Origin: Trissonchulus latispiculum
Lineage: Eukaryota; Nematoda; Enoplea; Enoplida; Ironidae
Assembly: GCA_030248195.1 (NCBI GenBank)
Contig: JASAND010031913.1
Location: 19,781 to 83,780, forward strand
Length of the DNA: 64,000 bases
Direction of reading: 5' to 3'
A program made the position numbers and the translations under genes. The notes below the pieces were generated by a model. It saw only the letters and a program-made list of their open reading frames with translations, searched no databases and had not been told where the DNA came from. Shown one piece after another: positions 10,724 to 23,600 of the stretch; within the stretch, counting starts at the first letter, position 1; every line of letters starts with the position of its first letter.

Positions 10724-11116
10724 TAGTGTTTTCGAACGGCCGGGTTGAACCGGCCGGCGGCCAGCAGCCGCCGGCTAGCCAGACATATTTTTCAGTGTTT
10801 GAAGGCAATCTGAGCCAGAAAGTTGCAAAATATTTATATTATGCATTACAAAGGCAATGGAATCGGTTTTTACTTTATATATTTGGAAAAAGTTCACATT
10901 CAGTCTTGGATTTGTTTTGTAAACATCCGCTGTTCTGGTCAAATTGCTGCGTTAACTACAAATATTTGTGTTAAGCCGGCGGCCAGCCGCCGGCCAATGG
11001 CCGGCCGGCGGCTGAACGGACGGACGGCCAACGGCCGAACGGCCACTCACCAGGGCCGGCCACCGGCTCAAAAGGTGCCGGCCGGCCGCCGGCTTCCCGG
11101 ACTTTCTAAAACACTA
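10724..11116. mobile_element. hAT-type MITE with GGCCGGC blocks
   Basis: Ends TAGTGTTTTCGAA and, inverted, TAGTGTTTTAGAA, flanked by CAGACATG (10716-10723) and CAGACAAG (11117-11124), an 8-bp duplication with one mismatch. Both terminal regions are built of GCCGGC and GGCCGG repeats; the centre is AT-rich. Confidence 0.8.
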
Positions 11117-11563
11117 CAGACAAGGGCAGCAGGCGGAATTTGGAGGGGAGGGCAAACCGGTGGCCGAAGGCTGTCGAAAATGGATTTTCCGTTTTTTGCC
11201 CATAAGACCGACAAAATTTGGATTCTGCTGGGGAAGTGAGTTATTCCTCTTTTTGAAAAGATCAGTTTCATATCTGGGGGAACGGCCCCCCATTACATGT
11301 TCGTTTGTTTATTTGGTTGATTGTCAATTTATACACAAATGTAACAGCGCTTGCATCGTAACAATCCATGATTGTTTCAACAACTGGGAGTACTGTAGTG
11401 GGTTCACTAGTTCACCTATCATGAAACAAAATTTCGACTTATTATTTTATGCTACTTTCGACGACGCGCAGCTGCTGCTAAAGAAGAAAACTGACAGAAA
11501 TTCGACAAAAAACTACATCGTCAACAAAAAATATGCATAATCATCTTGGGGTCATGTATGTAT

Positions 11564-12321
11564 ACAAGAATAAAAAGTGCTCCTTCGTCGCATGTAAAAT
11601 ACATATGAGTCTTCGTAGGCAGGTTGTACATAAGCAAAAACTAGCCTGTAAAATACATATGAGTTCCGTAGGGAGGTTGTAAATTAAGGAAAACAAGTTG
11701 CAACCGCTTAACATATGAGCCTGTCCTACAACGAGGCTCATATTGGCGTATGTCATAATACGAATAATTTGCAGATATATATTTTACTTTTATATAAATA
11801 CATACTGCATAAAGCTTTTCATTACAAATTGTCCTTCACATAGCTTGTTGGTCAGTCATTATAGTGTGTAAGTATATGCTCAATACGGTACACCATGAGG
11901 CACTCTGACTCACAGCCAAGTGGGAACATATTCTGCGTGTGTATAATTTGAAAGTGTTTCGAGAATGCATTAGAGGTGTGCCATAGTGTTTCCATCAGGT
12001 TGCATGTACAGTTCAGCTTGAGCAGTCGTAGTTAACTTCAGTCCATTTCGTCTGGGCCACGACGTCTATTCATTTTTCCGTAATGTGGATGAAGCTGAGG
12101 TTCTTCAATGAGGCTTTAATATGGAATGCACTGTGACGCCAATATGAGCCTCGTTGTAAGACAGGCTCATATGTTAAGCGGTTGCAACTTGTTTTCCTTA
12201 ATTTACAACCTCCCTACGGAACTCATATGTATTTTACAGGCTAGTTTTTGCTTATGTACAACCTGCCTACGAAGACTCATATGTATTTTACATGCGACGA
12301 AGGAGCACTTTTTATTCTTGT
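11564..12321. mobile_element. Foldback element with 187-bp near-perfect arms
   Basis: Left arm 11564-11750 and right arm 12133-12321 are inverted copies with very few mismatches. Outer ends read ACAAGAATAAAAAGTGCTCC. The arms repeat ACATATGAG several times and end inward at CAATATGAGCC. About 380 bp of unique sequence separates them. Identical translations of the two arms on opposite strands arise from this symmetry, not from a gene. Flanking duplications were not found. Confidence 0.85.
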
Positions 12322-12449
12322 TTTCTATTATTTTATATATGTATGCTCATGAAGGTATATATGTATATACGTATAGATATCTTTCAACAGTAGCAAGCAA
12401 GCCAACCACAGCACTCCACATCCACAGCCACTTTGGGTACGCAGCTCTA

Positions 12450-12690
12450 TGACAAAAGTTGCTCAGCTCGCTTAGGGCTTTCTTTTGGTACCAAATTTGA
12501 CCACTTTTGAAAATTTTCATTTTTGCCCGAAAATCGCCTAAGTCCCCACCCCACCCCACCACAGCACTCTACAGCCACTTTGAGCATGCAGTTCTTTGAC
12601 AAAAGTTGCTCAGCTCGCTTAGGGCTTTCATTTGGTACCAAATTTGACCACTTTTGAAAAATTTCATTTTTGACCACATGACCTCCCACC
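12450..12690 (-). repeat. Two diverged units related to the 149-bp satellite
   Basis: Two copies of GACAAAAGTTGCTCAGCTCG followed by a GGGCTTTC, a GGTACCAAATTTGACCAC and a TTTTCATTTTTG block. The same order of blocks makes up the array at 41960-43410, so the satellite unit also exists as a dispersed sequence. Confidence 0.7.
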
Positions 12691-12697
12691 TACTTGA

Positions 12698-13130
12698 CCC
12701 TCCAGATGGCAAAGTGGAACCAGCACAGCAAGATGGGTGGGTCCGACGGCAAAAGAGATGCCAGCAATGAGCTGGGCGCAAAAGGAAACCCCTATAGACA
12801 ATGTTTTGAGAGGCTATAGTTATGGTGTTCCCGGAAGTCGGTACCGACCGGACCCTCCAGATGGCAAAGTGGAACCAGCACAGCAAGATGGGTGGGTCAG
12901 ACGGCAAAACGGACACCGGGAATGAGCTGGGCGCACCAGAAAATCCCTATAGACAAAGTTTGGAGAGGCTAAGTAAAGCCTGCTATGGACCTCCGGGAAG
13001 CGGTTACCGATTTGACCCCTCAGACAGTCAAGTGGAACCAGCCCAGCAACTTGGGTTACTCGGGCAGCAAAACTGCTAGCGGGAGTGGATTCTCCGTCCC
13101 AAAAAACCTTTGTATGCAAAATTTGGGCCA
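12698..13130. repeat. Three tandem units of about 155-163 bp
   Basis: Units start at about 12698, 12853 and 13017, each with an AGTGGAACCAGC block, a GGGTGGGTC-like block and a CCTATAGACAA-like block. Overlapping ORFs on both strands come from the repeats; no protein family recognised. Confidence 0.7.
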
Positions 13131-13666
13131 CCCACGTAGCAAAATAAGCGAAAAAATTAAGTTCAAAGTTCGACCCAAAATTCACCAACTTTGGCCGGCC
13201 AGTACCGAAAAATTACGCACAGAGACGGAAAATCATATAGCATTTGAACGACCCCGATATGTGTACTGTTTAACCATATGGTCAGTATTGCCCCATATAT
13301 AGCCCAGTCTGACTTATTAAGGCGCCTTTGAAGCATACTTTTTGGCCATTTTAGCGTTTTGGCTGACTTTGGCCCCCAGCCAAAAATTTTTTCCGGGTCT
13401 GGGAGGCATAAAAACTAGCTTATTTTCTTATTTTCGATTTGTACTACAAGAATATATATTCGTTTCATAGGCAAAAATTTTTCTATCTGTAGTTATTCAA
13501 GCTACAAAACCCCCTTATGAGACATCAAAAGCGAGAAACCGGAAAAAAAGAAAAAACACAATTTTCGTAAGCGATTTTTGGCGCAACTTTTTAACGGAAA
13601 GTGGTACGGGGATGAAACTTGGCAAATATACTAAACTCGACACGTACAATTTTTTGCGCACATAAT

Positions 13667-13709
13667 CTGCGCAGGATCTGCGCAGGAATCTGCGCAGCTT
13701 CTGCGCAGC
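13667..13709. repeat. Four spaced CTGCGCAG palindromes
   Basis: CTGCGCAG occurs four times in 43 bp with 3 to 6 bases between copies. The function is unknown. Confidence 0.6.
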
Positions 13710-13748
13710 CTTGTTTTACACGGTCATTCGACCATTTTCACTCATATT

Positions 13749-13774
13749 ATAGGGGTCGCTACCGCGACCCCTAT
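13749..13774. repeat. 11-bp stem, 4-nt loop hairpin
   Basis: ATAGGGGTCGC (13749-13759) and its exact inverse (13764-13774) around TACC. The hairpin is isolated; nothing suggests a terminator, and flanking sequence is AT-rich. Confidence 0.6.
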
Positions 13775-14074
13775 GATAACGTGAAATGAAAGGCGAGTCC
13801 TTGTAAACCATTAAACTTTGATACCAAAAGCAGCCCATTGGAGACTCAAAGTATAGCGTTTGGATAAAGTTTTAATTATCTTTATTTTGTCCGTGGTTAA
13901 CCACCGCCAAACTCGCTCTTCAACTTAGCCCTAGTTAACCTCACTCTGGTTATGGAGGATAGGGGGATAGACCAAATAATTAAAGGCGACCAGGAAAATT
14001 TAGGTTAAAGTGAACTGCCTCACCAGTCCAACAAATTCGTGAAATCAAATGCAGAATTCTAATTATTTTTTCAT

Positions 14075-14187
14075 GTCTACAAAAAGTTGACAAATTTCCT
14101 AATCGTATTTCTGTGGTGCAGCGGTTTTCGTGTCTGCAAAAAGTTGACAAATTTCCTAATCATATTTCTGTGGTGCAGCGATTGTAA
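14075..14187. repeat. Two direct copies of a 57-bp unit
   Basis: AAAAAGTTGACAAATTTCCT through TCTGTGGTGCAGCG occurs twice in tandem with three or four differences. Confidence 0.7.
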
Positions 14188-14645
14188 TATGTAACTATAA
14201 TTCTTTCAACTCAAACTCAAAGATCTAACAAACACACACATAGAAATTCCTTTCCAGTTGCGACACAGCGAAAATAACAAAACATTTGCGTCAAAGAAAA
14301 TTATTGAAGACTACTCACTTCACCATGTATAAAAGCAAACGCTTCAGTGCTCAAGGCTCTGTAAAGAAAAAGTTAGGCTTCATTAAGCTAAAACAATAGG
14401 TCTGCTACTGGAGACAAAACCTTGTGGTTACATGTTTATAATGGAATCAAGGCTGCATCAAAAATTAACTATTGAGTGCAAATTCAACTAAATATTTGTA
14501 ATAAAACAGAACAAATTTGAAAAATACTTTACTGATACGACTAAAAGTGAGCATACATGATTAGATAACAATAGAACGTACATCATAGTACATTAAATTG
14601 ACTAATTAACAAAAACAATAAAGACTATAATTAATGCTAATTAAT

Positions 14646-17600
14646 TTAATCAGTTAATCTTGATATCAAATAGGGAGTATCCAGAACCGAAGCGCCCGCC
14701 ATAACTCCGCCTTCATCCACAGAAACCTCTTTGGTCCTCAGCAGGTAACCCAGTCCCTGATTTTCCACCACATCTGATTGGCTGTCGGCTTCCGGCTTTG
14801 AAGGGGGCCAGCTGGCAACCAGATAACCAAAAATGCCCAGCTCGCTGAGACAGTCACGTGGCTGGATCAGTTGGGCCGGACTGGGTCCGGGCCGGACCAA
14901 ATAGGCCGGCTGGATGGGCGGCCGAATGCGGGCCATCAGAATGTACTTGGCCCGTTCCTGATGCGATAGACTGGATAGAAGGGTAACAATCTAAAGCAAA
15001 ATAGTTGCATGAGCAAATTCATTGGAAACAATGTTCCGTTTCAGTTTCAAAAACATAGATACACTGACACAAGAATAGGAATTTTTACCAAGGGATGTGG
15101 TATCAACTCGACTAACTTGAATACTAAAGATAAAGTCTCACACTAATTTGAATACTAAAACTATATGCCTTAATTGGTAAGACGTGACGGCACTGATGCG
15201 CACAAGAATGAGAAGGCATGCTGAGGGGGGGGGGGGTGAGAGAGGAAGAGCTGCAAAGAGGAATTGCTCTGCATTTTAATGGGACCCGTTTTCCAATTTT
15301 GGATAGAGACCCTTAATTCAGCTTTGAAACTTAAGCTAGCATTTTTAATTTTTCCAAGGTCTAAAGCACTTTCAAAGTTTTTTCAAGGTATAAATTCCTG
15401 TAAAACGTTTCGTGTAAGGAAAAAACGACAGCCACGTTCTCTTTGCAGGAGGACATAATATATACAATAGCTATAAAAAGCCAGAAAACTTGCATACATT
15501 AACCGTATAATAGGTATTAAAAATCAAAACATGATTGATTCCAACCTTTTCTCCGTAGACATTATTTCCGCCTCCCTCCAGCTGTGGCTTCAGGACAAAG
15601 TTTTCCGGGGCCGCAGAAGCCACCGACAAGGCTTCGGTTTCTTCTTCGGTCGTTTCAAATCCGTACATTTCCATGAAAGTGGATCGTAGCAGTGCTACTT
15701 CCTCTGAATTCTGAAATTTGAATAAGCAAAAAAATTAAATAGTAGTTGGTTCCTGTTTGACGAAAAATAACTACAAAATAAATAAACAATTAAATAATTA
15801 ATTCATCAAGGTGGTTTAAAATAGCTAACTAGCTAAGCATGGTGTATATACTTCTTTCCTGAGAAACTGTCTTTTCTTAAAGTTATCAGTTCTTCAAGGA
15901 TAACTATGACTGCGGCTGCGCAATATTGAACAATGCAGCAATAATTTCAAATTTTGATTTTATTTTAACTTAATTTTAATCAAATTGTAATGATTTCAAA
16001 TTAATTGCTTGCCTTAGATTTCTAAAAGTATTACCCTCCACTATTCTGCGCCAACACATTCGGGTTTATTTATTTTTTGTCCAGATCTGAGCTAGTCGAT
16101 CAATTTTCAACCTCAGATTCTGTATAAAAATTCAGAATATACCTTTTAGCTGATGGGGAGGGGCGTAGTAATATCGCTACGCATAACAAACAGTTCAAAA
16201 ACTTTCAAAAACTTCCCAACAATGCTACTAAAGCGTAAGCTTAGACGAAAACCAAACAGCACTTCACCACACAAAGCGAATGCATTTTATGAAACTTGCT
16301 CTGCTGATGCTACAAGTCTACACTGCTGTTATAACGTTAGAAAGCTCTCTCTAGCTCTTGGTCTTGGTCTGCCACTGTCATGTGTTCACGTGTGTGCCAA
16401 AAAGCCTTCTGCAGCGGGTCAATGCTGCAGGCGGCCCCACTTCGGTGGGGCCAAACATCAACATAAACAATAAACATTTAACAATTGACAGAAATGTCCG
16501 GCAAACACATGGCGCAATATGGCCAAGACTTTTTTTGGCATAAATAATGCCTCATAAAATTACTGAATCAATATAACCATTTGAACACTGTTTTCAAGTT
16601 AAATAACACATTATAAAATAAAGCATAAAGACTGTGCGGATATACGTATGTAACTGCAGTGCATTATAGCTATTTTTCTGATATGGGACTTCCCTTGGTA
16701 GAAAATGCGAAGGAGACAGTGGGTGGGGGCGTCTGAAATCCTCAAAACACAGCAAAACTTGCTTGTTTTCTAAATAATACTGTTGTAACTAAACTAAATA
16801 GTGCCCAAAAATTCAGTTTGAGTACTAAAATTAACTATTTTAAAAACAATACTTCCGACAGAGCAGGGAACAATTGAAAGTTTAGATCAAAATTCATTAA
16901 AACTTGGCAAATGTTGGGCACTTTTCAGTATGTGGGGGTGTCCAAAAAATATACGGGAAACAACAGAGTAACCCTGAAAATGTAGGACGCCCAAACTAAA
17001 TGGAAAAAATTCTTTTACGAAGGGAAAAAATTTCCAGTATTCAATAGAATTACGTCCAAACAAAGTATCGCATACAGAAAATCACACCTGAATTTACTAC
17101 CAACGAACACGGTGCACAATTATATTTCTGGACGACGAGAACTACATATAAGCTGCACATCCGTTGAAAAGGGACATGATTTAAATGACTCCAAAATTTC
17201 TACATTAGTAATAGAATGTATATATCTGAGCTAAACTTTTACAGCTATATACGTACTGCAAATTGCATTCAACTAACAATCTTTACCTGCTGAAGTTTAT
17301 TTTTTGAAGGAATTTACATGTTGAATCATTTACAGGATCCCCAATTACTAAAAAATCCTAAATTTGAAATCCAAGACCACCTTGATAAATCGCTCCACTT
17401 GACCCGACTTGCACAAGATTTGTTGGACTTTTTTGGTCCCTGCCAAATGATAGCCAATCCAGGGACATTTGACGGCCTGAGATCTCTCAATCAGCAGTCG
17501 AGCCGCCCAGCAATCCTCATTTGCATAATCGGTGGGAATGTAGCCAGTGCTAAAAACAACGAGAAAACATTTAGGTGATTTCAAATCTACTGGCATGATA

Positions 17601-20600
17601 CATAGAACCAAACAGGCTCATTTAAAAGTAATTTTGAGGCGATGTCGCAAAAGCGGATTTTGCGACATTTTTCGTGAAATGTCGTTAATGTTGGCGGCAT
17701 TTCTCTAAGATTTGAGGACATTTTGCTAAGTTTTCGGCGAAATGCCACCAATTAGATTTGGGACCTCGCCTCAAAATCACTTTGAAATAAGATGCACTCT
17801 ATTTATATTGGATTTCACGAAAAAAGGGGGGTAAGATCGGCTTTAGGATGTCTGGCGGCTACAGAGAGCCAGCCAATGAACGACCAAAATATTTTTGAGC
17901 ACGCACGTGATACCTATGGAAAAATGAAACCGACCCAAAGAAGTTGGGGCTAAGGTTTCATTCCCCCTAAGCAAGCAGACACATTGCTATTAGAATGGAA
18001 AGTGAAACCAAGGTTTGGCTGGAAAATAATTTTAAAAAATTGCTGATTCAAATTTACGAAGATTTACTCAAGTTAAGTCATTTCGATGACTTTACTGGTT
18101 ACTTAAAATTTGATGTGTCAGAAGCATTTTTATAGGGGGGGGCCCAGTCAAATCACAGTTAAGAGTACATAATCTGCCCCGGAAGGGAGGTCCAGCCCAA
18201 CCATGTCTGTCACCGCTTCCTTGTAGAAATCGAACTGGGAGTCACTGACACTCAATTAACAACTAACCCAATTAAGCCATAAATAGTTGAATCAGCAAAT
18301 ACACATAATCAATAAACAGCTTAACAAAATCAATCTATCAGTTAAATCTTAATTATACCGAAAATAAACAACAGCAACTTCCTGATCATCATCAGAAATC
18401 AATCTTAATCGATAGTCCTCATCGAGTCGCAGTCGACTGGAGGCATCAATCAATCGAAGTCGTCTGACTGTCACGGATTTGCCTGAAAGCAAACACAACA
18501 TGCAAGCGATCAAGGAATTCGAAATAACCTCTGCCTTGAACTCAAGTCTGACACAAAAAACTGAGAGAAAAAAACTGTGATTTACTTAAAATTCATTGTA
18601 AACCCATATGTTACATTTTTCAAATCCTCATCACGAGAGAAAGATTTCAATGAAAAGTTGGTAAATCAGATAAAATTAGTTGTTTGCCACGCCACAGGGC
18701 TTCACATAACTTTAACTGTTTAGAAAACTTGGATTCCTTAGCTTTACCACAGCCCCGAGATTGACAATACATCATTCATGACGATAGACAATAGGGCGAA
18801 GAGCTTTAACTTGCTAGCAAACTTGAACATTTTTGTTTTAAAGAATTTGATTTTTAACCTGTACCATACCTTGACCCCCACTGTTCAGACACTTTAATTT
18901 ACTATATGTGTATGTGTACCTTAACTTCTGGCGACAATTTGACCATTTTAGACGAAAGTGGAATTTAGAAGTTTTATGTTTTAATTCAATTCAACATGGT
19001 CTCCAGGGGGCGCGTAGACACCTTTACAGCCATATACTATGTAGTATGCGTAATCGCAGCCTAACATAATTCAACTCTACCCCTATACTTGTGTACACTT
19101 TCCTTCCAGCCTATGCATTCATGTTCATTTTTTCCTCAGTTTACTTTTGCCAATCAGTTTTCAACGTAAACGTTTGCACTAAAATTTACAGAAATCATCT
19201 TAAACGCTAAGCATCAAAACTTAGTATTCATTTGTAGTGTTAAATTCATCCCACCCCCAGCATTATCTTGTCATGTGATACTAAAGTTTAAACACATAAG
19301 CGAAAGCAAACAACCATTCTTCATCTGGCACAGCATTTTATGAAACCTATACGACTGATGCTGCACGTCTACACTGCTGTTATAACGTTAGACAGCTCTC
19401 TCTAAGGTTTGTCTTGGTCTGCCACTGTCATGTGTTATGTGTGTGCTAGACAGCCCCTCGCAGTGGGTCAATACTGCAGATAACACCAGAACGAGCTAAA
19501 AAGTCAGATGACAGAACCATCCCTGACTTCATAAACCCGGGACCGCAAACACATGGCGCACTATGGCCAAGACTTTTTGAAATTTTAGAACTTACTTAAA
19601 CATTTTACAACCAACACCTACAAATAAATAAACAGGCAAAACGCCTTACACCTTCAACTTTCATAAGAAGACAAATTTTGCCACCTTCTCATACAACACA
19701 TTTGACATAAGCAAGAGCACATAATACATAACAGTAAGACACAAGTGAACTCTATGTCAGCTCGACACATCCTCTGCACAACCACTGACCCCCCCCGCGC
19801 AAATTGGACCCCAGAACCTCCCCAATTGGTACCAAGTCGAAACAGGGGCACGCTCACTCGTTCTATGCTTGTGTGTTAAAGCTCGAAAACACGTATATAC
19901 GTGCGCGAGTTTTGTGTCTGTTTCGAGCTTTAGAACACAAGTATATATAGGAAAAATTTTTTTGAAGTGAAGGGTCCAATTTGCAGGGCGGGGGTGAGCA
20001 GTTAGCGTGCAGAGGATGTGTCGCGCTTATAATACATAGAGTATGACTGCTGTCATACTCGTATGTATTATCATGTATACTCTTGACATAAGGTGGGCGA
20101 TTAGCCAACGCCAATTAAATGTTTCAATTCAAACGCATACTGAGAACCTTAAAAGTGAAATAGGACAAGAATAAAAATGCTCCGGTGGAGCATGAAAAAT
20201 GCAATATGGGTGACATTAGGTTATAAGCGGACAGTGGACTAGGTTTTAAGATGGCTAACAATGTTAACCACGATCTCCCTTTCAATGTAGCGAGCATCTC
20301 ACAGGCCATTTACATTGGAAATGCTACTTACTCTGCCTATCATTTACTTTTGGTTTGATAAAGCAATACACTCTATTAAGCTTTAAAACCCATGTTTTTA
20401 GCATAGTTTCAAGAAATTTTAAACTATATCTATAAACATACACAAAATAAGTCCTGCTTGATTTCTGCAATCGCAAAATACAACCAGTTCTGTTGTTATA
20501 AGTCCAATTCCCAGACCAAGATACTTGAATTCGATTGACCAAAAATACTCCTTGAACCTTGAAGGAGTATTTTTGGCGAAAGTATGAAACGTGTTCGTTT

Positions 20601-23600
20601 TGGAGTTATCTAGCTCAGCTTAGTATTACAAAACAAATAATAAAGTGAGACCAACTCAATCTAAAAAAATTCACTCTGTTCAGCAAAACAGGGACTGAGT
20701 TCACGTAAACTCCCCCTTTCCTTTATCTTAGTTGCTTAACCTTCATTTCCTGGAAAAAAGAGGAAATATAAAGGAAAAGAAACTTTCCCCCCTCACCATC
20801 AGCCGCAGCCAACCGGAGCACTTCATACTCAATTTGACGTTGATCACAAATGTTTCTGGTCACTTCTTCCACCAGAAACAGCAGGACAGCTCCGGGCTGG
20901 TTGTAGCTGAGGTAGGCTTTCCAGAGGGCAGCTGCTACACACTCTAAGGCACCACGACCAGGTGGTAGCTGGTTTAAACTGTAGCCACCTGGCTCAAGGG
21001 TAGAGGGATCAGAAAGTAGATAGCGGTGTAGGGAGTTTACGGTGGCACCTAGGCCGGCAAAGCTGCAAGAGATGCAGTTGACTTCAACCTAAAAAGGAAG
21101 AAAGACACTTATAATTAATGGATAGTTGAGTTGAACAGTCTGAAAAAGTGTGACTGTAAAGTGAAACATTAGAACTTCAATTTTAGACTTTCTAATTCAA
21201 TTATATACGAACATAGACTTTTAATGCCTTGGAAATCTTGAGAATTATATCAGATTTGAATTTAGCAAAGCCAGTTATACTGTAGTAAAATTTAAATTGT
21301 TGTAACACAGGAAATACATGTCACTATTGTAATACCTGTTTACCTGTTTTAGTGAGGTACTTTCAAGGCAGTTGGAGGGGGAATGTAGCATATAATCAGC
21401 GCGCTGAATATTTACCACTGCTCGCTGCCGGATACCCTCCGCAGAAATCTACAACCGACATAAAGATGATTACGTAATCAGACAAAGAAAGCAAGAAAAT
21501 AAGAGAAATGCAAAGATAAATAAATAGAATAAACAATGGCCTGCAATGCACCTAACCCTTAAGTGAATGTCACTGTCTGAATTTGAGACGACAAAATTCT
21601 TCAGACAACACTTTAACAAACACTTTGACGAGGTATGGGGGAACGGGCCCATCAAAAATTGGTGGTTCGGTACCAGGTCTAGCAAAATCAGGGCCAAGGA
21701 ACAAGGGTCAGTGCCAGGAAAGGCAGGTCAAACTAATGCGAGTTTTAGCCCCAGGATAGCCAAAATTTCTTAAAATGTTAGAAAATCTTCAAAACAATCG
21801 CGAAAAACTGTTTATTCTGCACTAAGTTTGCTTTAAAGAAGCTAATCGCTTAGATCTGCAAAAATTGCACTTTTCTTAGAAAATTTTCTGATTGCAGAAT
21901 GCCCCCAAATTTGAGAGAAAGTACAACATACATACAAGGGCAGGTCAAATTTGGGCTAAGACAGGTACAATATATATACATTGTACTGTCACAAGCCGTT
22001 TTTACGCTAACTCAAATGAATCCAAACTTGCCGAACAAAACATACAATTAAGCTAATTGAACATTAATGCCTTAACACGTAGTAGCAACTTCAATTATAT
22101 ACTATAGCTATAACTAAACGATTTACCGTAGGTAAATTCTTTAGCTTAAAAAATTCCACTCAATACTTTAACTCAATTTTTGAAGTAGCGGTTTTCGTTT
22201 TTTTTGCCCAAGACTCAAACCAAATTTCAGACAACAGCACGGCTGCATACGGTATGTTAGTCGAGCTGACAAAGCATTTCTTGACCCGCTGAACCAATAG
22301 CTTTTGGCAATGACGAAGCAACGCTTAAAGCATTGGTTGGAAACTCTAAAAACCTAGCACGATCACGCAAACCAGCCAATTAGACTCAACGCACCGCCTA
22401 AAGACCTTGACCCCATAAAGTATATAAAGGGACCAAGAAATCGTTGTTTCGTCAGTCTGTGCTTATCGCTTGAGCTGAGTGGTTGCCTTATTGTTTGAAG
22501 TACGTATAATAAACTGGTAAGTGCGTAGACTCGCGTCCAAAGATCATAGGCATAAGTAAGAGTCAAAGTAGCAGTATATATTGGAAATACTTCAGTTCAT
22601 TGCGGCGTGTATGCCTACTCTAACTAACAAATCATTTCCGTCAAGAAAATGAAGTAAACGCTGGCCAGCAGGCGGATCCACGAAGGATACAAGGCATTAA
22701 TGGCAACCAGGCAGGAGCTCCAGAGATTAGTTCTCTCTGGGTAAGAGCGCTCACAGCGCCCATTGGCTCTCTCCTGTTCGGATTAAGGCTACGGCACTGC
22801 AGGCAGGCGTTTAACAAATCATTTCGTATTACAGATCGGCATAGCCGGCTACAGTATGCTTCCGACACACCTTCATTCCCACTTCTCCTCGTAAACAATT
22901 CAAGTTCACTAATCTATACGTCTTGGCTTTTTAGAAGCAAAAATAAGTAGAGATCCCTCCCCCCAACCCACTAGTGTGGAGGCAGACACTAAAAGTATAT
23001 AAGTGAAAAATGCTGTAACAAAGTTAAAATCTATCCTACTAATCTGCTATTTCTAGCTATACAAAACAACATTAAAATTACGTTTTATCCCCCCAAACAG
23101 ACGACTGTAGGCACATAAATTTCGACATCGCCGGAAAAGTTTTGAAATTCTTCTACTAATTTTTTACCTGCTCATAGATTTTCAGCAATCTATCCGTGAA
23201 ATCGTCGCTGACTCTGACAAACTGCAGGCTGGACTGCAGAAACGGCAAATCCTTTGCAATTTCATGATACAGCAGATTAGATGCCTGAATAGCAACAAAA
23301 ACACAAATAAAATTAAGGGAAACGACGCCGCCAGCACCAACTTTCAATTTATTTTCAATTTTCAATCCAATTCAATTCATATTGTGTTTCCAAAAAATGT
23401 AGTGGAGTATAGCTTACCCGAAAAAGCAGACAAAGTGTCTAGTCTTTGTTGAAAACTATGATTTAAAAATTCAGAATTATTCCCAGAGCCAAGTGTACAT
23501 AATACATAAGAGTGTTATCAGAAGCTGAGCCATGCTCTGCGCGCTAACGGACCACCCCACCCCCCGCAATTGCGTAACTAGTGGACCCCCCGCAAATGAG

